Positions 9,519-20,824 of a stretch of DNA of 64,000 nt are shown one piece after another. The translations under genes were made by a program, and so were the position numbers. Location: positions 93,511-157,510 of the forward strand of contig JANXBK010000001.1 of the NCBI GenBank assembly GCA_025057595.1, read 5' to 3'. Below the pieces are notes generated by a model that saw only the letters and a program-made list of their open reading frames with translations, was not told where the DNA came from and did no database searches. This DNA is from Thermodesulfovibrio sp. (GTDB lineage: Bacteria > Nitrospirota > Thermodesulfovibrionia > Thermodesulfovibrionales > Thermodesulfovibrionaceae). How positions within the stretch are numbered: position 1 is the first letter of the stretch; each line of letters opens with the position of its first letter.

Positions 9519-10727
9519 ATGACCAAGAAGTATGAAACTCCTTTATTGGATGAGCTGGAGAAGGGGCCTTTTCCGAGTTTTGTAACAGAGATTAAGAAAG
9601 CTGCTGCAAAAAATCCGATGGCAGCTGATGAACTTGGATTGCTTGAGAGGAGCTACAGAGACAAAATAACTTATTGGAAGCATGGTGGAATAGTTGGTGT
9701 AAGAGGTTATGGAGGAGGAGTTATTGGAAGATACTCAGAGTTAGCTGATGAGTTCCCAGGTGTTGCCCATTTCCATACAGTACGTGTTAATCAACCAGCT
9801 GGTTTATTTTATACTTCAGAAGCAATTAGATTTATCTGCGATGTTTGGGACAAATATGGAAGCGGACTTACTAACTTTCATGGTTCAACAGGTGATATAA
9901 TTTTACTTGGAACAGTAACTGATAATCTTGAACCTCTTGCAACAGTTTTAAGTTTAAATGGATTTGACCTTGGTGGTTCAGGTTCTGCAATGAGAACGCC
10001 TAGCTGTTGTGTTGGACCTGCAAGATGTGAGTGGGCAATGATCGATACTCTTCATATTACTTATGATTTAACACAAGAGTTTCAAGATGAGCTTCACAGA
10101 CCACAGTATCCTTATAAGTATAAAATTAAAGTAGTAGGATGCCCAATTGATTGCAATGCTGCGATTGCACGTGCAGATCTCTCTATAATTGGAACATGGA
10201 AAGGACCAATAGCTATTGATCAAGACAGAGTTAGAGATTATGCAAAGAAAGGTGTAGATATACAGGAGGAGATTGTTAATCTTTGTCCAGGAAAATGTAT
10301 CAGTTGGGATGGTAACAGTCTTACAATAAATGATGAAGACTGTAGACACTGTTTCCACTGTATAGCAAAACTGCCAGGAGCACTTAAACCCACACCACCT
10401 TTTGGAGCAACAATTCTTATTGGATCAAAAGCTCCGTTTGTTATTGGTGCTACACTTTCATGGGTGATTTTCCCATTTATGGAGATGAAACCACCATATC
10501 AAGAGTTGAAAGATTTCATTAGAACTTCTAATGAATGGTGGAGCGAATATGGCAAAAACAGAGAAAGAATTGGCGAGTTAATACTTCGTCTTGGTATGAG
10601 AGAGTTTCTTGAAGTATGCGGACTTAAGCCCCTGCCTGAGATGGTTAAAGAGCCAAGAAGAGATCCATTCTGGTTCTGGAAAGAAGGAGATCTTGAAGGA
10701 AAACCATGGGAATCATGGTTAAAATAA
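9519..10727 (+). CDS. dsrA: Dissimilatory sulfite reductase alpha subunit
   Basis: DsrA-like sequence with siroheme/4Fe4S Cys set (CCVGPARCEWA...CPIDCNAAIARADLS) and ferredoxin insert CPGKCISW...CRHCFHC. Confidence 0.96.
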   Translation: MTKKYETPLLDELEKGPFPSFVTEIKKAAAKNPMAADELGLLERSYRDKITYWKHGGIVGVRGYGGGVIGRYSELADEFPGVAHFHTVRVNQPAGLFYTSEAIRFICDVWDKYGSGLTNFHGSTGDIILLGTVTDNLEPLATVLSLNGFDLGGSGSAMRTPSCCVGPARCEWAMIDTLHITYDLTQEFQDELHRPQYPYKYKIKVVGCPIDCNAAIARADLSIIGTWKGPIAIDQDRVRDYAKKGVDIQEEIVNLCPGKCISWDGNSLTINDEDCRHCFHCIAKLPGALKPTPPFGATILIGSKAPFVIGATLSWVIFPFMEMKPPYQELKDFIRTSNEWWSEYGKNRERIGELILRLGMREFLEVCGLKPLPEMVKEPRRDPFWFWKEGDLEGKPWESWLK

Positions 10728-10742
10728 AAAAGGAGGTATAAC

Positions 10743-11861
10743 ATGGGTGATATTCCGGCAAAATTTTTTATACCTGAAGTAGTTGATGTAAAACAAAGAA
10801 AAACAGATATAGGACCACCTCACTATGAAAACTTTTTACCACCTGTCATTAAGAAAAACTACGGACAGTGGAAAGAGCATGAGATTTTAAGTCCTGGATT
10901 GATGGTTCATATTGCTGAGAGTGGAGACAAAATATGGACTGTAAGAGTTGCGTCTCCAAGACTTCTAAGTACAGATACTTTAAGAGAGATAGCAGATATA
11001 GCTGATAAGTACTGTGATGGTTATTTCAGGTTTACAACAAGAAATAATATAGAGTTTCTTGTTTCTGATGAAGGAAAAGTTCAGCCTCTTATTGATGAGC
11101 TTAAGGCTAAAAAGTTTATGATTGGCGGAATTGGTCCAAGAGTCAGCAATGTAGTACATACTCAAGGATGGGTTCACTGTCATGGCGCTGCAACAGACGC
11201 ATCTGGTCTTGTTAAATGTATAATGGATGAGCTTGCAGATTATTTTACTACTAAAGAGCTTCCTAATAAAGTTAGATTAGCTGTTGCATGTTGTACAAAT
11301 ATGTGTGGAGCAGTTCACTGTTCAGATATAGCACTTGTTGCAATTCATACAAAAGTACCAAGAATTGAACATGAAAGATTCAAAGATCTCTGTGAGCTTC
11401 CAACAACAATAGCATCATGTCCGACTGCGGCAATACTTCCGGATCCTGCAAAGAAGTCAATTAAAATTAAGGAAGAGAAATGTATGTACTGTGGCAACTG
11501 TTTCTCAGTTTGTCCTGCACTACCAATTAAAGATGCAGAAAATGACGGAGTTGCAATAGTGGTAGGAGGAAAAGTCGGTAATTTGAGAACACCGCCTAAG
11601 TTTTCAAAACTCGCTGTTCCTTTTTTACCGAATAATCCTCCAAGATGGCCAGAAGTTATAAAAGCTATAAGGAAGATTTTTGATGCCTATGTTGCTGGTG
11701 CAAAGAAACATGAAAGAGTGGGTGAGTGGATTGACAGAATTGGTTGGGAAAAATTCTTTGCAGTAACTGGAATACCATTCACATGGCAGCATATTGATGA
11801 CTGGACCTATACATTTGAAACACTCAGAACAACAGCTCAGATTAAGTGGGTTAAAAAATAA
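10743..11861 (+). CDS. dsrB: Dissimilatory sulfite reductase beta subunit
   Basis: DsrB-like: QGWVHCHGAATDASG, ACCTNMCGAVHCSDIA, CMYCGNCFSVCP; directly after dsrA. Confidence 0.96.
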   Translation: MGDIPAKFFIPEVVDVKQRKTDIGPPHYENFLPPVIKKNYGQWKEHEILSPGLMVHIAESGDKIWTVRVASPRLLSTDTLREIADIADKYCDGYFRFTTRNNIEFLVSDEGKVQPLIDELKAKKFMIGGIGPRVSNVVHTQGWVHCHGAATDASGLVKCIMDELADYFTTKELPNKVRLAVACCTNMCGAVHCSDIALVAIHTKVPRIEHERFKDLCELPTTIASCPTAAILPDPAKKSIKIKEEKCMYCGNCFSVCPALPIKDAENDGVAIVVGGKVGNLRTPPKFSKLAVPFLPNNPPRWPEVIKAIRKIFDAYVAGAKKHERVGEWIDRIGWEKFFAVTGIPFTWQHIDDWTYTFETLRTTAQIKWVKK

Positions 11862-11867
11862 AGAAAT

Positions 11868-11889
11868 AGGAGGGCTATAATGCCCTCCT
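11868..11889 (+). promoter_or_regulatory. Intra-operon stem-loop between dsrB and dsrD
   Basis: AGGAGGGC-TATAAT-GCCCTCCT perfect 8-bp stem with 6-nt loop; followed by A-rich rather than T-rich sequence. Confidence 0.7.
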
Positions 11890-11921
11890 AAAAAATATAA
11901 AGAAAGGAGTGTGAATTTTAA

Positions 11922-12164
11922 ATGGAAAGGGAGGAGCTCAAAAAACAGATATATAATCTTATTAAGGAGGCTGCTGGAAAGAAGAAATATAAACAGATGG
12001 ATGTGATAAAACACTTCCGTAATCTTGGAGTACCAGATGCAGAGACAAAAGAAGCTATTAGAGAGCTTGTAGATGGAGGACTGCTTATTTATACCTATAT
12101 GGGCGGTAGTTATATAGAGCTTGCCACAAAACTTGAAGAGTTTGAAAAGAAAATATTAGAGTAG
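11922..12164 (+). CDS. dsrD: DsrD, winged-helix protein associated with dissimilatory sulfite reductase
   Basis: 80-aa MEREELKKQIYNLIKEAAGKKKYKQMDVIKHFRNLGV...GGLLIYTYMGGSYIEL; directly after dsrB. Confidence 0.93.
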   Translation: MEREELKKQIYNLIKEAAGKKKYKQMDVIKHFRNLGVPDAETKEAIRELVDGGLLIYTYMGGSYIELATKLEEFEKKILE

Positions 12165-12171
12165 TTTTCTT

Positions 12172-12197
12172 AGAGGGAGTTTAACTCCCTCTTTTTT
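12172..12197 (+). terminator. Rho-independent terminator of dsrABD
   Basis: AGAGGGAGTT-T-AACTCCCTCT followed by TTTTTT. Confidence 0.85.
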
Positions 12198-12671
12198 ATG
12201 TTATTAAAAAAGATCGCAGAGCAAGTTGTAACTGTCCTCAAAGAAAAACAAAAAACTCTCTCCTTAGCAGAATCTTGTACAGGAGGATTAATCAGTTCTT
12301 CAATTACAGATATTTCAGGAGCAAGTAAAGTTTATTTAGGAGGAGTTGTTGCTTATGCTACTGAAATGAAAAGGAAAATACTTAATATATCTGAAGAGAT
12401 TTTTAAATATGGGGTTATTTCAGAAGAAATGGCGGCAGAGATGGCAAAATCAATAAAATCTATTACAGGTTCTGACTACTCATTAGCAACAACAGGAAAT
12501 CTTGGACCCGATACAATCGAGGAGAAGCCTCGCGGTCTTATATATATAGCAGTTGCCACGCCTTCTAATTTTTATGTTAAGGAGTTAAATTTAGAAGGCG
12601 ATAGATTTTCTAATAAAGTGGAGACCACAAAGGAGGCGCTAAAACTTCTTTTAGAGATATTAAATTATTAA
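12198..12671 (+). CDS. pncC: CinA C-terminal domain protein (nicotinamide-nucleotide amidohydrolase)
   Basis: TLSLAESCTGGLISSSITDISGASKVYLGGVVAYATEMK; TTGNLGP. Confidence 0.85.
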   Translation: MLLKKIAEQVVTVLKEKQKTLSLAESCTGGLISSSITDISGASKVYLGGVVAYATEMKRKILNISEEIFKYGVISEEMAAEMAKSIKSITGSDYSLATTGNLGPDTIEEKPRGLIYIAVATPSNFYVKELNLEGDRFSNKVETTKEALKLLLEILNY

Positions 12672-12752
12672 TGTTTAATTTTAAATTACAATCAAAGGAT
12701 TTTCTATCTTAGCTTTTCATATTTCAAAGCCTAATTTTATCATAGGATGTAG

Positions 12753-14780
<2,028 letters not shown>

Positions 14781-15221
14781 TTGTACAGAATAAAAGTATT
14801 TTATCCTGGAAAAACAAAATTAAAATTCATCAGAGAAGGTGTAAATCATTATTTAAAGCTTCTTGGTGCCTACGCTAAAATTGAACTAGTAGAGCTTAAA
14901 GAAGGGCATGGAGACAAACAAAAAGTTATTAAAGAAGAATCCAAAAGTATACTTAATTCTGTAAAGGGAGATTTTATTTTACTTCATAAAGAAGGAAAAA
15001 TTCTTACATCAGAGGAGTTTGCTAATTTAATTAGAGATAAAACAGTCCATCAATTTGTTATTGGTGGAGTTTATGGAGTAGATGAAGATGTTGTCAGTTC
15101 GGCATCATTTAAACTTTCTCTTTCAAAAATGACTTTTCCACATGAGCTAACTCGTATTATTCTTCTTGAGCAAATATACAGAGCTTTAACAATAATTCAT
15201 GGTAAAAGCTATCACTATTGA
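14781..15221 (+). CDS. rlmH: 23S rRNA (pseudouridine1915-N3)-methyltransferase RlmH
   Basis: FVIGGVYGVDEDV, KMTFPHELTRIILLEQIYRALTIIHGKSYHY; TTG start. Confidence 0.92.
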   Translation: MYRIKVFYPGKTKLKFIREGVNHYLKLLGAYAKIELVELKEGHGDKQKVIKEESKSILNSVKGDFILLHKEGKILTSEEFANLIRDKTVHQFVIGGVYGVDEDVVSSASFKLSLSKMTFPHELTRIILLEQIYRALTIIHGKSYHY

Positions 15222-15397
15222 TCCTTATTTTCTAAGGGAACAGCTTCGTCAACAAGAAGGATGGGAATATCATCTCTTATAGGATAATATATGCAGCAAT
15301 TTTTACATATTAATCTTTCTTTCTGCTCGTCATATATTAAATCCCTTTTACATTGTGGACAAACTATTATCTCAAGTAACTCTTTATCAATAGGCAT
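15215..15397 (-). CDS. Trm112 family protein
   Basis: ELLEIIVCPQCKRDLIYDE...CIYYPIRDDIPILLVDEA. Confidence 0.88.
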   Translation of the reverse strand: MPIDKELLEIIVCPQCKRDLIYDEQKERLICKNCCIYYPIRDDIPILLVDEAVPLENKDQ

Positions 15398-16802
15398 AAA
15401 TAATCCTCCTTAGTCGATTTAAAGTTTTTTCTTTTCCTACAATCTCTAATACTTCATATATTCCAGGGCTTACAGTGCTTCCTGTTATAGCAACTCTTAC
15501 AGGTTGAGCAATATCACCCAGTTTAATACCCTTTTCATTAACCATATCTATGAAGATTTTTTCTATGTTTTTTTGACTAAACTCCTGTAAAGTCTCTAAT
15601 CTTTCTGTAATTTCCTTAAGTAAGGGCAAAGTTTTTTCAGTTATATACTTTTCTTTTGCCTTCTCCTCTATTGGAACATAATCTAAAAGATAGTATCTCA
15701 TTGCATGAGAAAGCTCCTTAAGAGTTCTACATCTTTCCTTAAGAGACCGTATAGCCTTTGAAGCCCACTCAATATCTATTTGTTTCTCTTCTTTTATATA
15801 TCCGTCTTTAATAAGAAAAGGTTTTAATAATTCAAAGAGTCTTTTTTCATTAGTCATTTTTATATATTCACTGTTAAGCCATAGAAGTTTTTCAGCATTA
15901 AAAATAGCATTAGCTTTGCCCACATCCTCAAGTCTAAAATATTCTATCAGTTCTTCTTTTGTAAATATCTCTTGATCTTTGTAAGACCAGCCAAGGCGAG
16001 CAAGAAAATTAATAACTGCTTCTGGAAGATATCCCTCTTCTTTATAGGTAAGCACATTAGTAGCACCATGTCTTTTGCTCAATCTTGCTCTGTCTGGTCC
16101 AAGAATCATTGGTATATGAGCAAACTGGGGAGGCTCAATTCCTAATGCTTTGTAGATATGGATCTGTTTTGGTGTATTATTTAAATGGTCTTCACCTCTT
16201 ATTACATGAGTTATTTTCATCTCATAATCATCAACAACCACACAAAAATTATATGTAGGTGTGCCATCACTTCTTAGAATAACAAGATCTTCAAGTTCGC
16301 TATTTTTGAAAATAACTTTTCCCTTTACAATATCATTTACTACTGTTTCTCCCTCAAAGGGCATTTTAAATCTTATAGCAAAGGGTTTAGAAAGACTGTT
16401 TTTAATTTCTCTACATCTCCGATCATATCTCGGAGGTTTGCCTTGCTTTAGAGATTCTTGCCGACGTTGCTCAAGCTCCTCAGGGGTGCAGTAGCAGCGA
16501 TATGCTTTTTCTTCCTCAAGAAGTTTATAAGCATACTTACGATAAATATCAAGTCTGTCAGTTTGTCTAAAAGGACCCTCATCCCAATCAAGTCCAAGCC
16601 ACTTAAGTGCTTCAATAATTGATTCAATGTACTCTTCAGTAGACCTGGATCTGTCTGTGTCTTCAATTCTTAAAATAAATTTTCCATTATTATGTCTTGC
16701 AAATAGCCAATTAAAAAGTGCAGTTCTGGCGCCTCCAATATGTAAATGTCCTGTTGGGCTTGGTGCAAATCTAACTGTTACCATGACTTTATAGTATAGC
16801 AC
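15387..16802 (-). CDS. gltX: Glutamyl-tRNA synthetase
   Basis: VRFAPSPTGHLHIGGARTALFNWLFA (HIGH), ARLSKRHGAT (KMSKS-like). Confidence 0.96.
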   Translation of the reverse strand: MLYYKVMVTVRFAPSPTGHLHIGGARTALFNWLFARHNNGKFILRIEDTDRSRSTEEYIESIIEALKWLGLDWDEGPFRQTDRLDIYRKYAYKLLEEEKAYRCYCTPEELEQRRQESLKQGKPPRYDRRCREIKNSLSKPFAIRFKMPFEGETVVNDIVKGKVIFKNSELEDLVILRSDGTPTYNFCVVVDDYEMKITHVIRGEDHLNNTPKQIHIYKALGIEPPQFAHIPMILGPDRARLSKRHGATNVLTYKEEGYLPEAVINFLARLGWSYKDQEIFTKEELIEYFRLEDVGKANAIFNAEKLLWLNSEYIKMTNEKRLFELLKPFLIKDGYIKEEKQIDIEWASKAIRSLKERCRTLKELSHAMRYYLLDYVPIEEKAKEKYITEKTLPLLKEITERLETLQEFSQKNIEKIFIDMVNEKGIKLGDIAQPVRVAITGSTVSPGIYEVLEIVGKEKTLNRLRRIIYAY

Positions 16803-16839
16803 ACAAAAAAGCTCACTTTATAGCTTATAATAAAATTTA

Positions 16840-17577
16840 ATGTTTAAGAAAATCTTGAAAATCTCTATAGTTATAATCTTAATTTACCTTTCTTATTTGT
16901 TAATAATTTTTCCTCTCACAGTTCCTGTAAGTGACTTAAAAAGAAAGAATCCTGAAACTACAGCAATGATGCAATACAGAATAGAACAATGGAAGAGTAT
17001 GGGTAAAAAGGTTCAGATAAAAAGAATATGGATGCCTTTAAATAAAATCTCACCTTATCTTATTAAAGCCGTCTTGATCGCAGAGGATGACAAATTTTTT
17101 TATCATTCGGGATTTGATTTAGAGGCAATAAAAAAGGCAATTGAAAGAGATATTAGAGAAAAAAAACTAAAATATGGTGGAAGCACTATTACTCAGCAGC
17201 TTGCTAAAAATCTTTATCTTAAACCTTCAAAAAATCCTATAAGAAAAATTCAAGAGGCAATAATTACTGTGAGGCTTGAGAAAACTCTTACAAAAAGCAG
17301 AATACTTGAGCTTTATTTAAATATAGCTGAGTGGGGCGAGGGTATATTTGGTGTAGAGGCAGCCTCAAGACACTATTTCAACAAATCTTCATCGGAGCTT
17401 ACAGCACAAGAAGCCTCAAGGCTTGCAGCAGCTCTACCAAATCCTATTAAATACTCTCCCATAGGAGATTCAAAATTTATAGAAAGAAGAGCGAATTTAA
17501 TTTATTATATAATGCAAAAAAGAGGTATAGTTAAAGAGGAGACTAATTCCTTAGTCGAGCAGTTTCCTTCAAAATAA
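16840..17577 (+). CDS. mtgA: Monofunctional biosynthetic peptidoglycan transglycosylase
   Basis: AEDDKFFYHSGFD, YGGSTITQQLAKNLYL, LYLNIAEWGEGIFGVEAAS. Confidence 0.93.
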   Translation: MFKKILKISIVIILIYLSYLLIIFPLTVPVSDLKRKNPETTAMMQYRIEQWKSMGKKVQIKRIWMPLNKISPYLIKAVLIAEDDKFFYHSGFDLEAIKKAIERDIREKKLKYGGSTITQQLAKNLYLKPSKNPIRKIQEAIITVRLEKTLTKSRILELYLNIAEWGEGIFGVEAASRHYFNKSSSELTAQEASRLAAALPNPIKYSPIGDSKFIERRANLIYYIMQKRGIVKEETNSLVEQFPSK

Positions 17578-19597
17578 AGATAAGTCTTTTAAAGGGGCCG
17601 GATCTTAATATTTCTTCTATCTCAACAGGAAGTTTTATTTGCCAGTTAGGATACTCTGTAGTAGTTCCTGGGAGATTTTGTTGGTCCTCTAAAAGTAGTA
17701 AATCCTCAAGATAGAAAAGAATATATCTACATTTGGTTAAACTTAGAAATTTTATTATAGCAAATAAAAGTTCTTCTAAGTTTTCCTCTTCAGAAAGAAT
17801 AAGATTTTCTTCTTTGAGAACTTTTATAATGTTTTCCTTCTGCCTCTGTCTTTCTTTAAATGCCTTTTCAGTTTGATTTTCATCAAATATGGAGAATCTC
17901 TTTTTTAACTCTATATCTTTACCAATCCAGAAACCTTTTAAAGTTGGTAAATCATGAGTGGTAATACTGCATAAAGCATTTTTAGGATAAGCTCTATAAC
18001 TTTTCATACTCTCTCCTTCCTTTTCAAAATAAAAAACTTTCCATGAATACATTCCTCTTTTAGTTAATTCTTCTTTCATCCAATCCTCAGAAGTTCCAAG
18101 ATCCTCTGCGATAACCTCTGTTTTGTTTACTTTACTTTCAAGGCAAAGGATTTTTAGAAGATCTTGCCAAGGCTGTTTCACATAAGCACCTTGACAGGGG
18201 AGAAAATTATCAGGAATCCAGAAGGCTCTAAAAAGCCCAAGTGCATGGTCAACTCTTACTATTTCGGTAGTCATGTTGGCTCTTAATATCTTTATAAATG
18301 GCAGATATCCCCTGTTTTTTAACTCAAAGGGAATAATGGGAGGGAATCCCCATTTTTGTCCTTTTGGATTAAACTCATCAGGAGGAGCACCATACTCTGC
18401 ATCTAAGGCATAAAGATTTTGATTAATCCATACATCGTAACTACTTTTAGTTGACCCAAAACTAATATCAATACAAAGAAGAGAGCTCACTTTTTTAATA
18501 TCTTTGTTTGTAAGCCATTGTAAATACTCATAAAAAAGTATTTCTTTTCTGTTTTCTTCGTATATTTTCTCTAATTTTTCTTCTTCAGGAAACCTAAAAT
18601 CCTTGTGCCATGTTCTCCAATCAGGACCTAGTTTTTCTCTTAAAAAACAGAATAGAGAAAAATATTTTAGTTCTTTCTGTAGGACCAGAGGTAAAGTTTC
18701 TTTATATTTTAAAAATCTCTTCCACTCCTTATTTTTTTTCTTTATACACTCTTCAAATTTAGATTTTAATAGTTTCATCTTCTGTTGCCAGACATAATCA
18801 TACTCAAAAAAAGCTTGATTTTTTTCAGTAACAGGGCAGGTTGATACAAAGAGGGGAATATTAAAAATTCTTGATGTCGCAGAGTAAGGACTTGCTCCAT
18901 CAAAAAGGGGATTTCTAAAATGAAGTGGATTGATACTTATAAAGCCGTCATGATTTTTAATCCATTTAGCAGCTTTTAGTAGATGGGAAAAATCTCCCTC
19001 TCTTTCAAATCCTCTTAAACTCCACAAATTTAAATGAACTCCCCATTTTCTTATCTTTTTTGTAAAACATCTTTTAGGACATATTATTAAAAAGCATTCT
19101 TTTTGTAAGTTTTTAAGCTGTAGTCTTAGTTTATAATAGCCAATTGGAAGTTTAGGAAAGATAAGTTTATATTTAATAAGATATCTATTTTTTACTAATT
19201 TTTTTTCAATTTTTAGGCAATTTTTAAGACTTCCTCTTATTGATAGACTCTCTGCAGTAGTTGATAGCTCCTCAAAAGGATAGATATCAATTTTAAAATT
19301 GTCTTCATACTCAGATAAATAAATAAAAATTGAAGACTCTTCAGTTACATAAACAGGCTCTAAAACATTAAGCCAAGGATATGTTTCAAAATATTCAATA
19401 TTTTTTTTAAGTTCTTCCTTCTCTGTATTAAAACCCATGAGATTTAAGATTTTTACCTTTGTCTCTAAGGGAATCTCAATTTTTTGTCCAAAGCAGTTTA
19501 TATAAGAGGGAATAATTCCTACTAAATCAGAAAGTCTACATATCAATTGATTGTAGTTCTTCAAGATAAAGCTCTCCTGCATCGTAGTCATAAGCAA
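17543..19597 (-). CDS. malQ: 4-alpha-glucanotransferase (GH77 amylomaltase)
   Basis: VRVDHALGLFRAFWIP, IAEDLGTSEDW, SITTHDLPTLKGFW; true start may be TTG near 19546. Confidence 0.9.
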   Translation of the reverse strand: MLMTTMQESFILKNYNQLICRLSDLVGIIPSYINCFGQKIEIPLETKVKILNLMGFNTEKEELKKNIEYFETYPWLNVLEPVYVTEESSIFIYLSEYEDNFKIDIYPFEELSTTAESLSIRGSLKNCLKIEKKLVKNRYLIKYKLIFPKLPIGYYKLRLQLKNLQKECFLIICPKRCFTKKIRKWGVHLNLWSLRGFEREGDFSHLLKAAKWIKNHDGFISINPLHFRNPLFDGASPYSATSRIFNIPLFVSTCPVTEKNQAFFEYDYVWQQKMKLLKSKFEECIKKKNKEWKRFLKYKETLPLVLQKELKYFSLFCFLREKLGPDWRTWHKDFRFPEEEKLEKIYEENRKEILFYEYLQWLTNKDIKKVSSLLCIDISFGSTKSSYDVWINQNLYALDAEYGAPPDEFNPKGQKWGFPPIIPFELKNRGYLPFIKILRANMTTEIVRVDHALGLFRAFWIPDNFLPCQGAYVKQPWQDLLKILCLESKVNKTEVIAEDLGTSEDWMKEELTKRGMYSWKVFYFEKEGESMKSYRAYPKNALCSITTHDLPTLKGFWIGKDIELKKRFSIFDENQTEKAFKERQRQKENIIKVLKEENLILSEEENLEELLFAIIKFLSLTKCRYILFYLEDLLLLEDQQNLPGTTTEYPNWQIKLPVEIEEILRSGPFKRLIFILKETARLRN

Positions 19598-20822
19598 AAA
19601 GCTCAGCGTATCTTCCCCAATCTACTGCAGTTTCAAACTGATTCCATGATTCATCTGGTGTGAAATGATTTTTAAGAATATCTAGAAAGAACTCTTCAGA
19701 AACTCTATGTTTTGAAATAGTTAAAAGAACTTGCATAATTTGTTTTATAAGTTGAACATTTTGTAAAGCAGCCTCTTTGAATATCTCTTTTTTCTGAAGA
19801 GTGTCTGCTTCAGCCCACTTTTTCCCTTTTTCAGTGAGTATAAAATCACCCTCTCTAATTTCACCAAAATCAAGTATATGAGCAGCTTCTATTAGTGGAA
19901 AGATATCATCAACTTCCATACTTAACTCTGAGCTTAAAGCATATATATCTACTTTTCCTCCTTTGTCATGAACTAACTCAACAAGCCCTGCAATCGCTCC
20001 AACTTTTGCATGAGGTAAAAACTGATATCTTCCAGTTACAAGAAGCATAGGAATCTCTTCAGGAGGCTTAACTAAAACTGTATAAATTTTATCAAGAAGA
20101 AACTTAAAATCTCTTGAGTTTTTATCTCTTGGATAAGAAAGCTCGATAGGTATTTCTGCCTTTATTCTACCAGGATTATGAGTTAAAACAACAGCTTGTG
20201 TTGACATGTATACAGCCTCTTCAATATTATGGGTCACTAGCACAACAGCCTTTGTTGGCATTTTTCCCTCTTTCCAAAGATCAATAATATCACCTCTTAA
20301 GTTGTCAGCTGTAAGCACATCTAAAGCTGAAAATGGCTCATCCATAAGAAGTATTTCAGGTTGCACTGCTAAAGCTCTTGCAATTCCAACTCTCTGTCTC
20401 ATTCCACCACTTAACTCTCTTGGATAGGCATCTTCAAATCCGTCAAGCCCGACAAGATCAATTGCCTTTAAAGCTTTTTCCCTCATCTCCTCTTCAGTGT
20501 ATCCCTGACCAACGAGTCCGACTTTAACATTTTCAAGAACAGTAAACCATGGAAAAAGGGCAAAGCTTTGAAATACAACAGCTATTTTTGGTTCTGTTTT
20601 TTTAAGTGGTTTCCCTCTGTACAAAACTTCTCCTTCAGTTGGTTCAACTAAGCCAGCCATTATTCTTAAAAGTGTAGATTTTCCAGCACCCGATTGTCCA
20701 AGAATTGATATAAACTGTCCTGAATGAATTTTTAAGTTTATGTTGTCAAGCACAACTATCTCTCTGTTTCTGCCAACTAAATAGGATTTTTTAATATTTT
20801 TTGTCTCAAGAATTACTTCCAT
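19536..20822 (-). CDS. ABC transporter ATPase, NitT/TauT type with C-terminal AAA-associated domain
   Basis: LGQSGAGKSTLLRIMAG, LSGGMRQRVGIARALAVQPEILLMDEPFSALD; ~150-aa C-terminal extension. Confidence 0.92.
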   Translation of the reverse strand: MEVILETKNIKKSYLVGRNREIVVLDNINLKIHSGQFISILGQSGAGKSTLLRIMAGLVEPTEGEVLYRGKPLKKTEPKIAVVFQSFALFPWFTVLENVKVGLVGQGYTEEEMREKALKAIDLVGLDGFEDAYPRELSGGMRQRVGIARALAVQPEILLMDEPFSALDVLTADNLRGDIIDLWKEGKMPTKAVVLVTHNIEEAVYMSTQAVVLTHNPGRIKAEIPIELSYPRDKNSRDFKFLLDKIYTVLVKPPEEIPMLLVTGRYQFLPHAKVGAIAGLVELVHDKGGKVDIYALSSELSMEVDDIFPLIEAAHILDFGEIREGDFILTEKGKKWAEADTLQKKEIFKEAALQNVQLIKQIMQVLLTISKHRVSEEFFLDILKNHFTPDESWNQFETAVDWGRYAELFAYDYDAGELYLEELQSIDM

Positions 20823-20824
20823 AC

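Noticed and set aside
10068-12014. Minus-strand ORFs across dsrA/dsrB/dsrD (10068, 10499, 10980, 11625)
   Set aside because: Antisense to well-identified genes, no domain resemblance, no convincing SD.
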